From: Plasmopara viticola
Taxonomy: Eukaryota > Oomycota > Peronosporomycetes > Peronosporales > Peronosporaceae
Reading direction: 5' to 3'
DNA length: 64,000 nt
Assembly (NCBI GenBank): GCA_001695595.3
Contig: MBPM02000019.1
Coordinates: 806,001 to 870,000, forward strand
Under the pieces are notes generated by a model. The model saw only the letters and a list, made by a program, of their open reading frames with translations, was not told the DNA's origin and searched no databases. Within the stretch, counting starts at the first letter, position 1. Each line of letters begins with the position of its first letter. Positions 1 through 11,246 of the stretch are shown here, piece by piece. Made by a program: the position numbers and the translations under genes.

Positions 1-131
1 GCTGGCTCCACTGCCCGCCGAACGAGACCCGACGTATGCGGACACCACTCTATGCCGTGGACTAGCCAGACTGAGCCTAGCACGTGCATAACTTGGCAAC
101 GCGATAACGTAATACAATACAATACAATACC
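1..131 (-). repeat. LTR-like repeat fragment, left copy of an inverted pair
   Basis: This stretch is the reverse complement, with few differences, of 19229-19355. Shared landmarks are the run of ATTGT units, then ACGTTATCGCGTTGCCAAG and, further on, GCATAGAGTGGTGTCCGCAT. It is cut off by the window edge, so its full length is unknown. The TGTATTG-type end suggests a long terminal repeat, but no retrotransposon body can be assigned to it here. Confidence 0.75.
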
Positions 132-278
132 ATGTTCAAGCTGCACAAACATAAGAACGGACGGGAGAAGAGTTTTTAAGACAAGTCGGCTGCTGGCACA
201 TTAAAGGTGATGTGAGTTGTGCAAAAAGTTTATTTACAACATGTAACTCTTTAGCACGTTTCTACCGTACGTCTTCAG

Positions 279-2637
279 CTACTCCTCTGGTTCCTCGCCA
301 ATCGTATTGCTGTAAAGAAAAATGAGATCTCTTAGGTTGGAAGAAGACAACCTATTACGCCGTGCTGTAATAATGTTTCCTGCCCACGAGAAGCAGCGCT
401 CTGAAGGTACTGATGTAGCTACCATGCCAAAATATTTCCTCGCAATAGGAGCTAAGAGCGGAAAATCACTGCCATTTTCGCGCCACCACTTGAGACCATC
501 GTCAAGTTGCTGTGTTTTCGACTTCTGCTTCTGGCACGTATTTTCTTGTGCCTTTTGATGGGATCTATCGTAGTATCGATTCACCTCTGCTTCTACTTTT
601 GCACGAAGCGACAACCCGTTTTGCACTTGAGGATGAGGCGATCTTCGCTTGCGTCCAAGGAGATCATTTATGAAGTTTTCTTCTTCATCGCTATCCTCAT
701 CGGAGCACGTGCTGTAGATATCATCGACGGCATTAGCACCAGCAGAGCGCATTGCCTCGCTCACCAAGAACTCCCTCCCTTCTATTTTTTCTGTTGCGTT
801 CAGTGACTCACCATGCACGAATTGAGGATCAAGCAAGCAGCAATATTTCACATCCAAAGGTAATTGCTTGAATCTTTTTCGGAGCAAAAACAAGAAAAAC
901 CCGACGGACGAGATGCATGCGTTCCAGCACCGAGCTATAGTAATATTCTCCAGCGTGAGCAGGCGATATTTTGGCAAATATCCTCTGCTTTAATAGTCGC
1001 TTTTCAAGAAGGCGTATACATGGATATATCAACGTAGCAGTGGGGTATGTTCCACCTGATAGTGTCTTGGTTACCAGCTCAAAAACCACGAGAAGCTTGT
1101 CGAGGCATTGGATGCTAAACCACATTTCTCCAGTGGGCCTCACAATACTTGCGTCGCTGAACTCTTCTTTGCCTTTCGCTGTCAATATAAACTCCATGAA
1201 TGATTGGATACTAGGACGAAGTTGCAGAAGGCGTTGAATCATGGGATGCGTGCTATTCCAGCGGGTGGCTACATCTGAAATAACGGTAAGAGGTACGGCC
1301 ACATTTTGTAGCGACTTCAACTTGTCTTTTCCTTTAGAACTTTTGTTGAAGTAGTGAACAATTTTGCGAAAGCTAGAAACATGCATTCTTGTTTCACTCA
1401 TGGCTTACTTCATAGCGTTTAGAATTGCAGTTGTTGTCCGCGCACTAAGACAACCATCAAGAAGACCTCCATCCAGCGTGTCATCAGCATTAACGTCCAG
1501 TGGCTCAGATTCATGCGAAACGTTGTCTATCGAACTTGCAATCGTTTGGGATTCAATCTCTACCAGTTCTTGCTCCAAGAACGCAATAGCTTCCAGTTTA
1601 ATTGCAGGGTCCTCAATCCACTGCTCCTCCTCATCTTCAATGTCAGCAATATTTTCAACCTCCTCCCTACCTTCCTCGTTCCCGTCATTATCCTCTTCCA
1701 CATTTGTCACTTCGACACTTGTTTTTGAGAAAGCTCCTGATACAATCAAATGTAGCGTATGCGCCACGCATCCGAAGTGCTGCACACCTAGCGCATCACA
1801 CGCACTGACAATGTTCGACCCGTTATCACGTACCATTTTGGTAACGCGAGAAACATCTAGACCCCACTTGCGCATGAGCCCGCCCAGTTTGCATTTAATC
1901 CTGATGCCAGTGTGCTTCCCACGAAAACTCATAACATCCAAAGTGTACGTCATCATTTCATAATTGGTATTCACAAAATGAATAGTTAGCGAAATATAGC
2001 TATCTGTTGCTCGAGATGTCCACATGTCAGATATGAGAATTTAGAAGTCTGCATCTTCAGCAATCTGCGTCTTTACCAGCGATCGCTAAAACTGACAGTG
2101 ATTTTGCATTTTTTCAGTTATAGTGCGGCGAGAGGGTAGCTCGTATAGACCTCTCATCGTCTGAATCAACGTCAAGAAAACACGAAGCTCCTTGTCGTCG
2201 GCAACACTTAGTGGGCGCAGTCGTTTGGCAATCCAATCAATGAAAGCTCTTGTGGCCATCTCTTCGTCAGCTGGATCGATCTTTCTTGTTCTCTTTCTCG
2301 GAGAAAACATCATTGCATCAGATTTTCGCGTTGCATGAAGTGCGATCGCCACTCGCTTGGATGCCTGTTCACGCCCAGCTCTGCTGAGATCTTGTGGATG
2401 TTTCTCATTCATGTGCTTTCGAATGCTGGCGCTACTTCCTGATTTAAAGCTGAAAGAGCTTTTGCTCTTTAGACAATAAGCCAAGTTTGTATCAGACGAT
2501 TCCCACGCCTTCTTTCCCGGTGGTAGCTGTGCGTTTGGAGCTACAAGTCGGATGAACGACCAGTAATCGTCCTTCTTAATACGGCGCATCTTAAACAGGG
2601 GCGGCGGCGTAGGATCATTCGATGGTGGAAGCTCCAT
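279..2637 (-). pseudogene. hAT-family transposase, decayed
   Basis: Four successive minus-strand reading frames (2637-2086, 2025-1405, 1401-829, 977-279) together make one hAT transposase. The N-terminal block has a BED-type finger remnant (YC near the start, then HMNEKH) in which the second cysteine appears to be a serine. The middle carries VRDNGSN and, later, SDVATRWNST, the usual settings of the hAT catalytic aspartates. The C-terminal block has the dimerisation motif VPSERCFSWAG, including the family glutamate, followed by RRNRLSSSNLRDLIFL. Stops and frame changes between the four pieces mean no full-length enzyme can be made. I could not identify convincing terminal inverted repeats or a target duplication. 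An imperfect inverted repeat GGGACGTC...GACGTCCC lies at about 2734-2800, but no partner was found near the other end. Confidence 0.85.
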
Positions 2638-2975
2638 CTGGGGACGATGCGTTGTAGGCTCTTTCTTCTATCCTGCAATCTCAGCCGTTCAAAACTGCTC
2701 GTGTGGTGTACTATACATTAATGTTGCCGGGACGTCTCAAAACGTTTGCAATACGTCAACGGATACCGGCTTAACGTTTTTAACGTTGAGCTGACGTCCC
2801 CATCTCTATTGTGCAAATCGGGCGTTCCAAAAGAAAAAATTGGCCAAAGATTACGTCTCATCAAGTGATCTGTTCGCAGAAGAGGCAACTTGATTGACAA
2901 CTAACGGATTTTGCGTCAAGTATTTACCACGAGCTCACCTACTTGTTTTGATGATGATAAGCTTGTTCAAAATGC
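2638..2975. other. Intergenic region; junction of hAT remnant and tandem unit A
   Basis: No gene is seen. Homology with the second tandem unit starts at about 2808 (ATTGTGCAAATCGGG), which matches about 11006. Upstream of that point the two loci differ, so this is the left edge of unit A. Confidence 0.6.
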
Positions 2976-2988
2976 ATGAGTGTCGAAT

Positions 2989-3002
2989 TCATTTCTCATT
3001 TG
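2989..3002 (+). promoter_or_regulatory. Oomycete Inr/FPR-like core promoter of ABC copy 1
   Basis: TCATTTCTCATTTG matches the oomycete initiator plus flanking promoter region (Inr/FPR) pattern closely. It lies between two in-frame ATGs (2976 and 3048). If it marks the transcription start, only the second ATG is in the mRNA. Confidence 0.5.
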
Positions 3003-3047
3003 TGCTTGATCTCGCCACTGCTCGGCTTGTCCTCAACATCGACAGAT

Positions 3048-6000
3048 ATGGACACGAACCACAGTCTCGAGTCAGCCGATACATTAATGGCACAAGGTCC
3101 TGATGCGCTTCACGATTATGTTGCAGATAAAGTGCAAGCTGCACTGGGCAAACCCATGCCTCAGATGGAAGTCCGTTTCCAGAATTTGTCCATTTCGGCC
3201 AAGGTTTTCGTTTCAACCAACTCAGACGCCGAGTCTCAATTGCCAACACTCTACAATACTGTCAAACGAGCGGTTGCTAAGATGAACATCAACAACCACT
3301 CGACCGAAAAAACAATTCTCAAGAATGCCAATGGCGTGTTTAAACCAGGAAAGATGACACTTGTTTTGGGTCGGCCTGGTTCCGGCAAGTCGACGCTCAT
3401 GAAGGCACTAAGTGGTCGCTTGCCACTTGATAAGAATGTAAGCATCGACGGAAAGATGACATACAATGGCCTTCCTCAAGCCGACGTCATGGAGCGGTTA
3501 CCACAGTTGGCAGCGTACGTACCCCAACGAGACACGCACTTTCCATCGTTAACCGTAAAAGAGACGCTCGAGTTCGCCCACGTTTGTTGTGGGGGTGCGA
3601 ATCCAACGTATTACAAAAATCTCGTCTCAGAAGGCACAGTGGACGAAAAGAGGGCGGCATTGGATGCACTGACGGCACTGGACGCCCACTATCCAGATGT
3701 CATTGCCAAACAACTCGGACTCGATAGCTGCAAAGACACGATGGTGGGCAATGCAATGCTTCGTGGGATCTCGGGTGGGGAACGAAAACGGGTGACCACT
3801 GGTGAAATGGAATTTGGAATGAAGTACATGACATTCATGGATGAAATCAGTACCGGCCTTGACAGTGCTGCAACGTTTGACATTGTCAGTATGCAGCGTG
3901 GAATTGCGAAATCGTTGCAAAAGACAGTAATCGTTGCACTTCTTCAACCTTCACCCGAGGTCTTTGAGCTTTTTGATGACGTCATGCTTTTGAACGACGG
4001 CGAAGTCATGTACCATGGACCACGCGACCAAGCTGTACCCTTTTTCGAAAGCTTAGGCTTTCGACGTCCCGCTGATCGCGATGAGGCCGACTTTCTACTC
4101 GATTTGTGTACACACGAACAATATCGCTACGAAGTCGACCTCCCATTGACAATGTACCACCACCCAAGGTCAGCCAGTGAGTTTGCCGACCTGTTTCGCC
4201 GTTCACCCATTCATCAGCGAATGCTTCGAGCCTTAGAAGAGCCACACGCGTCTCAACTCGGGGAGAATATTAGTCTGCTTATGAATGATATACCAGAGTT
4301 CCGTCACGGATGCTGGAAAAACACACGGACGCTCGTGAAGCGCCAACTGTTACTGACCTTGCGCAACACTACCTACCTTAAAGGCCGTCATTTTGTGATC
4401 GCAGTGATGAGTCTCATCTACTCGAGCACCTTCTGGCAAGTCGATCCCACAAACATTCAAGTCGTAATGGGCGCTTTATTTCGAGCGACTGTGTTTCTCG
4501 CACTCGGCCAAATCGCGCAAATTCCGACGTTCATGGCAGCCCGAACTGTCTTTTACAAGCAATGCAGCGCCAATTTTTACCAAACATCCGCATACGTGCT
4601 GGCATCGTCAAAGGCTCAGATCGTAATTGCCGTTGCCGAAAGTATTCTCTTTGGGACTTTGATCTATTGAATGAGCGGCCTCGTGGCGACTGCTCAAGCC
4701 TTTATCTGCTACATTCTCTTGCTCGCGCTCACAAAATTAGTGTCTTCGTCTTGGCTCTTTCTCCTGACGGCCATGTCGCCGGATTTGCAAATTGCCAAGC
4801 CACTTGCGACAGCCACGACGTTTTTCTTTACGCTGTACGCTGGTTTTATCATGGCAAAGGATACAATTCCCGACTGGTTGATGTGGACCTACTGGATCAA
4901 TCCCATGGCGTGGTGTCTTCGTGGCCTTGCAGTGAATCAGTACCGGGCAGCCAAGTTTGACGTCTGTCTTTATGAGGGTGTGAACTATTGCACGAACTTT
5001 AATTTGACCATGGGCGAGTATTATCTGGCTCAATACAACGTTCCGTCTTCAAAGGTTTGGGTGTGGACAGCCATGCTCTATATGCTCGCAATGTACGCCA
5101 TGTTTCTCGCATTGGGCCACTACGTGCTGGAACATTATCGCTTTGAGAGTCCTGAGCACACCATCATTGCAACAAAAGACGGAAAATCCGACGAGACGTA
5201 TACGTTGGTCGCCACACCAAAGGGTTCCAGCACTAGCTCCTCCGAACGAGCTTTTGCGCTTACTATTGAACGCAAACGGCATTCCAAACCTGTCACGATT
5301 GCGTTTCAGGATTTGTGGTACTCAATTCCAAAGCCTGGACACCCGCACGAGTCGCTGGATTTGCTGAAAGGAATCAATGGATTTGCAAAGCCCGGCACAA
5401 TGACTGCACTCATGGGCTCGTCTGGTGCTGGCAAGACGACGCTCATGGACATCATTGCCGGTCGGACCACGGGTGGCTCGTTTAATGGCAAAATCTTTCT
5501 GAACGGCTATGCAGCAAACGACCTGGCAATCCGTCGATGTACGGGCTATTGCGAACAAATGGACATTCACTCGGAATCAACGACATTCCGTGGGGCGTTG
5601 GAGTTTAGTGCTTTTCTTCGTCAAAACAGTAGCCTTCCAGATCACATAAAACATGACTCTGTGGAAGAAGTCCTTGATCTACTAGACTTGCGCACTATTG
5701 CGGATCAGATCGTGCGTGGCAGTTCCGTAGAGCAGATGAAGCGTCTGACGATCGGCGTGGAACTAGCTGCCCAACCCAGTGTGTTGTTCCTCGATGAACC
5801 AACGAGCGGATTGGATGCTCGTTCGGCAAAGCGCGTTATGGAAGGCGTGCGCAAGATCGCGGATAGTGGACGGACGATCATTTGTACCATTCACCAGCCT
5901 TCGTCCGAGATCTTTGACCTGTTTGACCAATTATTATTGCTCAAGCGTGGTGGAGAGACCGTTTTTGTGGGCGAACTTGGCGACAAGGGTCGCAACGTGG

Positions 6001-7145
6001 TCAAGTACTTTGAGTCGATTCCTGGTGTCACGCCGTTGCCGGAACAGTACAATCCCGCCACGTGGATGCTCGAGTGTATTGGTGCTGGTGTCAACAATGT
6101 CGGGTGGAGTACGATGGATTTTGTCAAATGTTTCGAGAACAGCAAAGAGAAGCGCATTTTGGACCGAGAAATGACACGCGCTGGGATCACTGTCCCGACG
6201 ACTCATGTTCCCAACTTGAGGTTTCAAACAAAACGTGCTGCTAGCTCATGGACACAAGCCACGTTCTTGACGAGACGCTTCATGCGCATGTACTGGCGGA
6301 CCCCCACGTACAACTTGACACGTTTCGTGATCGGGCTTTTCGTTGCGTTGCTTATCGGCTTGAGTTACGCACACATGGAGTATGCGACTTACCAAGGTAT
6401 CAATGATGGAGTCGGTATGCTCTTTTTGACGACGCTATTCACGGGCATGGTCTCGTTTAACGGCGTACTACCAATCACCTCTGCTGATCGTCCTGCGTTC
6501 TATCGTGAACGTGCGTCACAGACGTACAATGCGCTCTGGTAGTTTATGGCATCGACGATCGTCGAAATTCCGTATGTAGCGACGAGCTGTCTGGTGTTTA
6601 CTGCGATCTTCTTTCCGTTGGTGGGCTTTGTCGGCTTGAAAACAATGCTGCTTTACTGGCTAAGTCTTTCACTCATGGTGCTACTACAGACTTACATGGG
6701 TTAGCTCATGATCTATGCATTGCCCAGTCTTGAGCTGGCAGCAATTTTTGGCACGTTAATCAACTCCATCTTTATTTTATTCATGGGGTTTAACCCCCCA
6801 GCTGAGTATATTCCGACTGGCTACCGATGGCTGTACTCAATCACCCCTCAGCGGTACCCACTTGCTATTCTATCGGCCATAGTCTTTGCCGATTGCCCAA
6901 CCGCACCGACATGGGATCGCAATCTCCGACAATATCTTCACGTTGGCTCCGAGCTTGGCTGTCAACCTGTAGAGAAACTTCCTCTCTCTATTGACCATGT
7001 TACCGTCAAAGAATACGTCGAGTCGGTGTTTGAAATGAAGCATGACGAGATTGGAAAGAACTTTGGCTACATTTTGCTCTCTATCGGCATTTTGCGTCTA
7101 CTAGCACTGCTGTCGCTCCGCTACCTGAACTATCAAAAGAGATAA
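3048..7145 (+). pseudogene. PDR-type ABCG transporter, tandem copy 1, nonsense-killed
   Basis: This is a near-identical copy of the intact transporter at 11247-15344, offset by 8199 bp and of exactly the same length with no indels. It follows the full-size ABCG/PDR plan NBD-TMD-NBD-TMD. Three in-frame stops interrupt it: TGA at 4668-4670 (TGG in the intact copy), TAG at 6540-6542 (TAT in the intact copy) and TAG at 6702-6704 (CAG in the intact copy). Missense changes also hit well-kept positions, for example FYKQR to FYKQC just before TMD1 ends. The upstream ATG at 2976 is in frame, but a promoter-like motif between the two ATGs favours 3048. A truncated N-terminal half (NBD1 plus part of TMD1) could still be translated; a working pump could not. 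Sequencing error is an unlikely cause of three separate stops, but that was not tested. Confidence 0.93.
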
Positions 7146-7350
7146 AAAAAAGTTGTATCCGTACACTTGTGATATAAAGTCCGCACCGGCATTGGCAAGA
7201 GCACCCGCAGCAGCATCCCAGATCGTGATTTTTCCGCCAGCATCTCAGCTAGAGGTTTGTGCAACTGTGTAGGCATGGTTTGCGATGACGCCCGGAGAGC
7301 TAGCAGCTGCAGAGTACGAGAAATGGGAAGGTTTAGATGCCGCAAGTTGA
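7146..7350 (+). pseudogene. Coding-like remnant after ABC copy 1 (unit A)
   Basis: This is the unit A counterpart of the open frame at 15351-15548. The frame is kept to the shared end (WEGLDAAS then stop), but a CAG-type codon has become TAG in the middle (in GTGTAGGCATGG, about 7270). The family was not recognised. Confidence 0.35.
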
Positions 7351-7519
7351 TGTACAAGTTGATGTCAACAATGCATACAATGTGCCTTCGAACTATTGAA
7401 TAAATTATTGCTTGCGCATTAAACGTGTGGTGTTCACCAGTAATTCTTTATGCACCTTGGAGGTAGGATTTTATAGGGTGGAGGGAGCGCTGATTATATC
7501 GTCAATGATAATGTCAATG

Positions 7520-7738
7520 TCAAAATCGGATGTTTCGGGGTGTTTTGAACGACGTTCCGTAGGCAAGAAATCGGCACCGCATGTGTACTAGGTGGAATGG
7601 ATGGGGTTCGCTCTCAAAATTTATGACAATTAAGTGTGTGCCGTCTGTTTCACTCATGCGGAACCCTATTGGGTTTCCATGAATTCCAAATAGCGAAATC
7701 GGTCGGCCATCTATCAACTCATTGTAATGAAAAATTTA
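7520..7738 (-). pseudogene. Multicopper-oxidase-like fragment, unit A
   Basis: A minus-strand open frame of about 65-70 codons without an ATG start reads IDGRPISLFG, then ..FESEPHPFHLVHM. The HPFHL context resembles the C-terminal type-1 copper region of multicopper oxidases, which normally reads HPFHLHG. Here a valine is inserted or substituted after HL. The same frame is kept in unit B (15718-15936). It is too short to be an enzyme; I read it as an old gene fragment carried in the duplicated unit. The family call is tentative. Confidence 0.35.
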
Positions 7739-7909
7739 AAGGTCAGGGCTGTTAAGAATAGCTTCGCCCTTTGTATACAAGATAACATACGTTTACTCCC
7801 TACCACCATGCCCAAAAAAAATTATTCAATCTAGTAAATCAAGAACGAAATTAACCACTTTTTCGAGGAAGACAACCCCTTCATCTGTCCCAAAACGTGG
7901 TTAGACAGC

Positions 7910-10600
7910 ATGAACGCTGCCTCTGCAGGAGAGTCCCGACGTGAGTCTCAACAACCTAGCAAAAGGCATCGCCACGCTCTCGTTTCTTATATTCGGGCTG
8001 GTCTACTATTTCTATTTCTTGTACCACCACAAACCCATCCCATCCCCCTCCCCCAGCGTCGACCCAACCTCGCGGTTTACTTTATTCGTAAAGCATGTCA
8101 TTTCGGATCATGAGACGGTGCTGTTCGTCACAAGTGAAGCCTATGTGGCGCCGTTTCAGCTGTTATACAACGCCCTTCAAACGCCACTTTACATTGTCAA
8201 TTTGGCGCAAACGGCTGGTGGTGCCAAAGTCCTCGACGTGTTACGCGAATGGTTTTCAAAAGAGGTTTCGAACGAGTTTTTGTTTGTCAGAGGTCGGCTG
8301 ATAGGTGGAAGCAAGGAGCTACGGAATCTTCTAATCAAAGGACGAAAAGACGAGCTTGGGGACAAGTGTAACTGGACTCATGTTCGAGTTGATTCAACCA
8401 TGGACACTGGCTTCATGGTACTCGATGCTTTAACGAGCTTCCAGCCTGTTGAAAAAAAACAAAAAGAGGAAAAGACGAGCGTGATAATGGAAACGAGACC
8501 GCTGCATACACCCCAGGAGCTTTGCAGTTTTGACGTGACGAACCTCGTCAAGTGCTGCGTGCCTATGGCGCTGCATGCGAGGAACCCACGACGACGCGGT
8601 AAATTGTTAGTCTGTCACGACATGAGAGGAGGATATTTAGGGGATCGTTTTAAACAAGGTTGCGACGACTTTGACGCGTATTGATTCTACCAATGGGATC
8701 TAGTGGACGTGTTTGTGTACTTTGGACATGCCCTTGTTTGCCTACCACCGTGTGGGTGGATTGCTGCTGGTCATCGTCATGGGACTCGTGTTTTGGGTAC
8801 CTTTTTAACCGAAGGTGACAATGGTACCGAATGATGCAAGGAAGTGTTTCAAAATGCGCAATCGGCCGAGGTGAGGTTTTGATGCGTGCTTGTATCCAAT
8901 GTGATATATCTTGACTTTGTCATGGTACTGATGCTATTGCTGTGGGATGCAGACCTTTGCAATAAAGTTGGCAGCTATTGCTTGCCACGGCGGATTTGAT
9001 GGTTGGCTCATCAACATTGAAAACGACGTGCCATCTGAGCTCGTAGTCCACCTTGATTTATTTTTGTGCATTCTACAAAAGGAGCTTCACCTCTTAAATC
9101 CACGAGCTCAAATTGTTTGGTATGGTAGTCTCTCAAGATCAGGCAAACGCAGCTCTTATGTTCGCTTGGACGAATGCAGCGCGGACTTTTTTCGTCATGT
9201 CAATGGGTTTTATGCAGACTATGGCTGGAGATCTGATGACGCCAGATTCTCAGCAGCTTTTGATCTCGATCGTCGCTACGACGTGTACATAGGCATTGAT
9301 GTTTTTGGACGGCATAATATGCTTGGAGGTGGAAAGATGAACTGTAGCGAGCCAGGCTTCGCGTGGCGTGGAACGCTGGCGTCTCGGCTGCTCTCTTCGC
9401 CCCGGGATGGACATACGAGTGTTGCCAGTACGAAGAAAAGGAAGAATTGGTTGTTGTTGAATTCGTTTTTGGAGTGCTATTCGGGAAAGCTGGAAGGTTA
9501 AAGGTCCGTGTTTGGATGCGCTTGGTGGTCGAAATTGCCTGTACACTGCGTTTAACGTTGGTCGAGGCAAGGGTATGTGGCTCGAAGGATCGCGTGTAGG
9601 GTCTTCACCGTGGTCTAATTTGACAGAATTGGACGTTCAGCCCGACCACGCGCTGCATGCTGGAAAGACTCTGACGACTGCGTTAGGGTATATAAAGGCT
9701 GTCATCTCGCACGATACAGCTTTATACGGTGGTGCAAGTGTGCAATTACAGGTCAAGGCAGATGGGTAGTTGATTACTTGCTGCCTCAATGCTGATATTT
9801 GTATCGTAGGGTTTATCAATGGATCGCGAGAAGGCATATTTCAAACTTTACGACGTGGATATAGAGTTTTCTTCGCGCCGCACATTGGAAATTTTCTACG
9901 CAATTGCGACGCGTGATGACTCGGTGTGTCTACTAATGCTGACAGTGTGTCCAGGATTCGATCGTGCTACACATTACATAATTTTACGCTCGATGGATGA
10001 GGACTCGGACCTGGGCGCTCACTCACGTCACTCGGACAAAACTAAAACTTTGTCAGGACTTGCAAAAGGTTCGAAAAAAAAACATTTCTATCTGCCAATT
10101 AGTACCGAGCATTTCAATGTCAATATCGGTAATTGTGATGCCAGACTGATTAGATGTTGGTGTAAAAAGACGCATCGTCTAGGATGGCAACTTTAGAACG
10201 AAAAACATATGGGTTTTGAGCACCCAGAAAAAACGAATACATTCAGAAGAACATAGAGATTTTTTGGCTTACCTTGGAAATGTCTGTGTGATCGGTAATT
10301 GTGGCAAATTTAACGTTAATGCGGTCAAACACGGCGTACACAGCCAGTCGAAAAGTTGCAAGGCGTGAGGATCACTTTTTAAACGCAACAATTAAGAAGT
10401 GGTATCGTTTGAAGTGCAATGGTCTTTTACGTCGGAGGGAGTTTCCGTGCGTTACGTGGCAGTATTTGCTTGCACTCAAGGCGGCGAGCAAAACAATTTC
10501 GTGGGTAAAAGCTATGACAATTCTTTGTGGCTCGAGAATAGTCAAAGCAAGAAAAGTACCTCACGCTCAAATTTTTTGGGCTAGTTGTCGACTGTTTACT
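7910..10600 (+). pseudogene. GH85 endo-beta-N-acetylglucosaminidase-like, tandem copy A, dead
   Basis: This is homologous to copy B at 16117-18841. It encodes a one-helix N-terminal membrane anchor followed by a GH85 (ENGase) barrel. Recognisable GH85 landmarks are PLHTPQELCSF, LLVCHDMRGGYL, the catalytic block FDGWLINIEN (Asn and Glu two residues apart), VYIGIDVFGR and FAPGWTYEC. Lesions relative to copy B are a 26-bp deletion near 7933, which shifts the frame of the start; CGA to TGA at 8682-8684 and 8832-8834; a 2-bp insertion near 9355; a 1-bp loss near 9463; and a weak donor (GTCAAG) for the second intron. The 3' end from about 10140 is further eroded by deletions and stops. The first intron is 8871-8952 and the second 9752-9809. 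The GTG at 7941 is not a credible nuclear start codon. GH85 enzymes cut the chitobiose core of N-glycans; this copy cannot. Confidence 0.88.
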
Positions 10601-10675
10601 GGCGAGCCTTTACAAACTTGTAATTTTCGGTCTTTTTTTACTCTTTGTCTGGTAGTTAGTATCATTTACCGAATT

Positions 10676-11174
10676 CGAATCGCCTTCAACAAAAAAACCG
10701 GTAAAATCGCAATTTGCCCACGACTATACCGAATTAATTTGCGCTCATTAGCTTCATTTTGACTCGAATCATGTCGATATGTAAATATGCGATATGACCA
10801 TACAAGAGCAAATATTTTCGATATTTTCGGACTAAACACACAAGAAATGCATATTCTATCAGCCCCTTCAGAAAAGACAACTTTTTGTAATGGAGTATGA
10901 GACTCTAAGCGTGGCCTAAAGAGAGACACAGGCCCACTAATGGATAAGCCTGGTATAGTGATAGTACAAGTAGGCTTTGCATGGCTTCATTGTGCAAAAT
11001 TCTTGATTGTGCAAATCGGGCGTTCCAAAAGTAAAAAATTGGCCAAAGATTACGTCTTATCAAGTGATCTGTTGGCAGAAGAGGCAACTTGATTGACAAC
11101 TAACGGATTTTGCGTCAAGTATTTACCACAAGCTCACCTACTTGTTTTGATGACGATAAGCTTGTTCAAAATGC
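10676..11174. other. Junction between tandem units A and B
   Basis: No gene is seen. Homology to the end of unit B fades at about 10675. Homology to the start of unit A resumes at about 11006 (ATTGTGCAAATCGGG). The roughly 330 bp between these points are unique to this junction. Confidence 0.55.
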
Positions 11175-11187
11175 ATGAGTGTCGACT

Positions 11188-11201
11188 TCATTTCTCATTT
11201 G
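11188..11201 (+). promoter_or_regulatory. Oomycete Inr/FPR-like core promoter of intact ABC copy 2
   Basis: TCATTTCTCATTTG is identical to the motif in copy 1 and fits the oomycete Inr/FPR pattern almost perfectly. It sits 13 nt after the first ATG (11175) and 46 nt before the next in-frame ATG (11247). A transcript starting here would use 11247. Confidence 0.55.
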
Positions 11202-11246
11202 TGCTTGATCTCGCCACTGCTCGGCTTGTCCTCAACATCGACAGAT

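Noticed and set aside
3627..3947. Antisense ORF within the transporter NBD (and its twin at 11826-12146)
   Set aside because: It is a shadow frame of the coding strand, repeated only because the transporter is duplicated.
4668..4670. TGA read as selenocysteine in ABC copy 1
   Set aside because: The intact copy has TGG here and two further TAG stops follow, so simple nonsense mutation explains it.
7941..8684. A 247-residue membrane protein starting at 7941
   Set aside because: It starts with GTG and is simply the frame-shifted remainder of GH85 copy A, as shown by comparison with copy B.
9766..9809. GH85 intron 2 starting at GTAGTT
   Set aside because: It breaks the reading frame. The upstream donor (GTCAAG in copy A, GTAAAG in copy B) keeps phase 0 in both copies.
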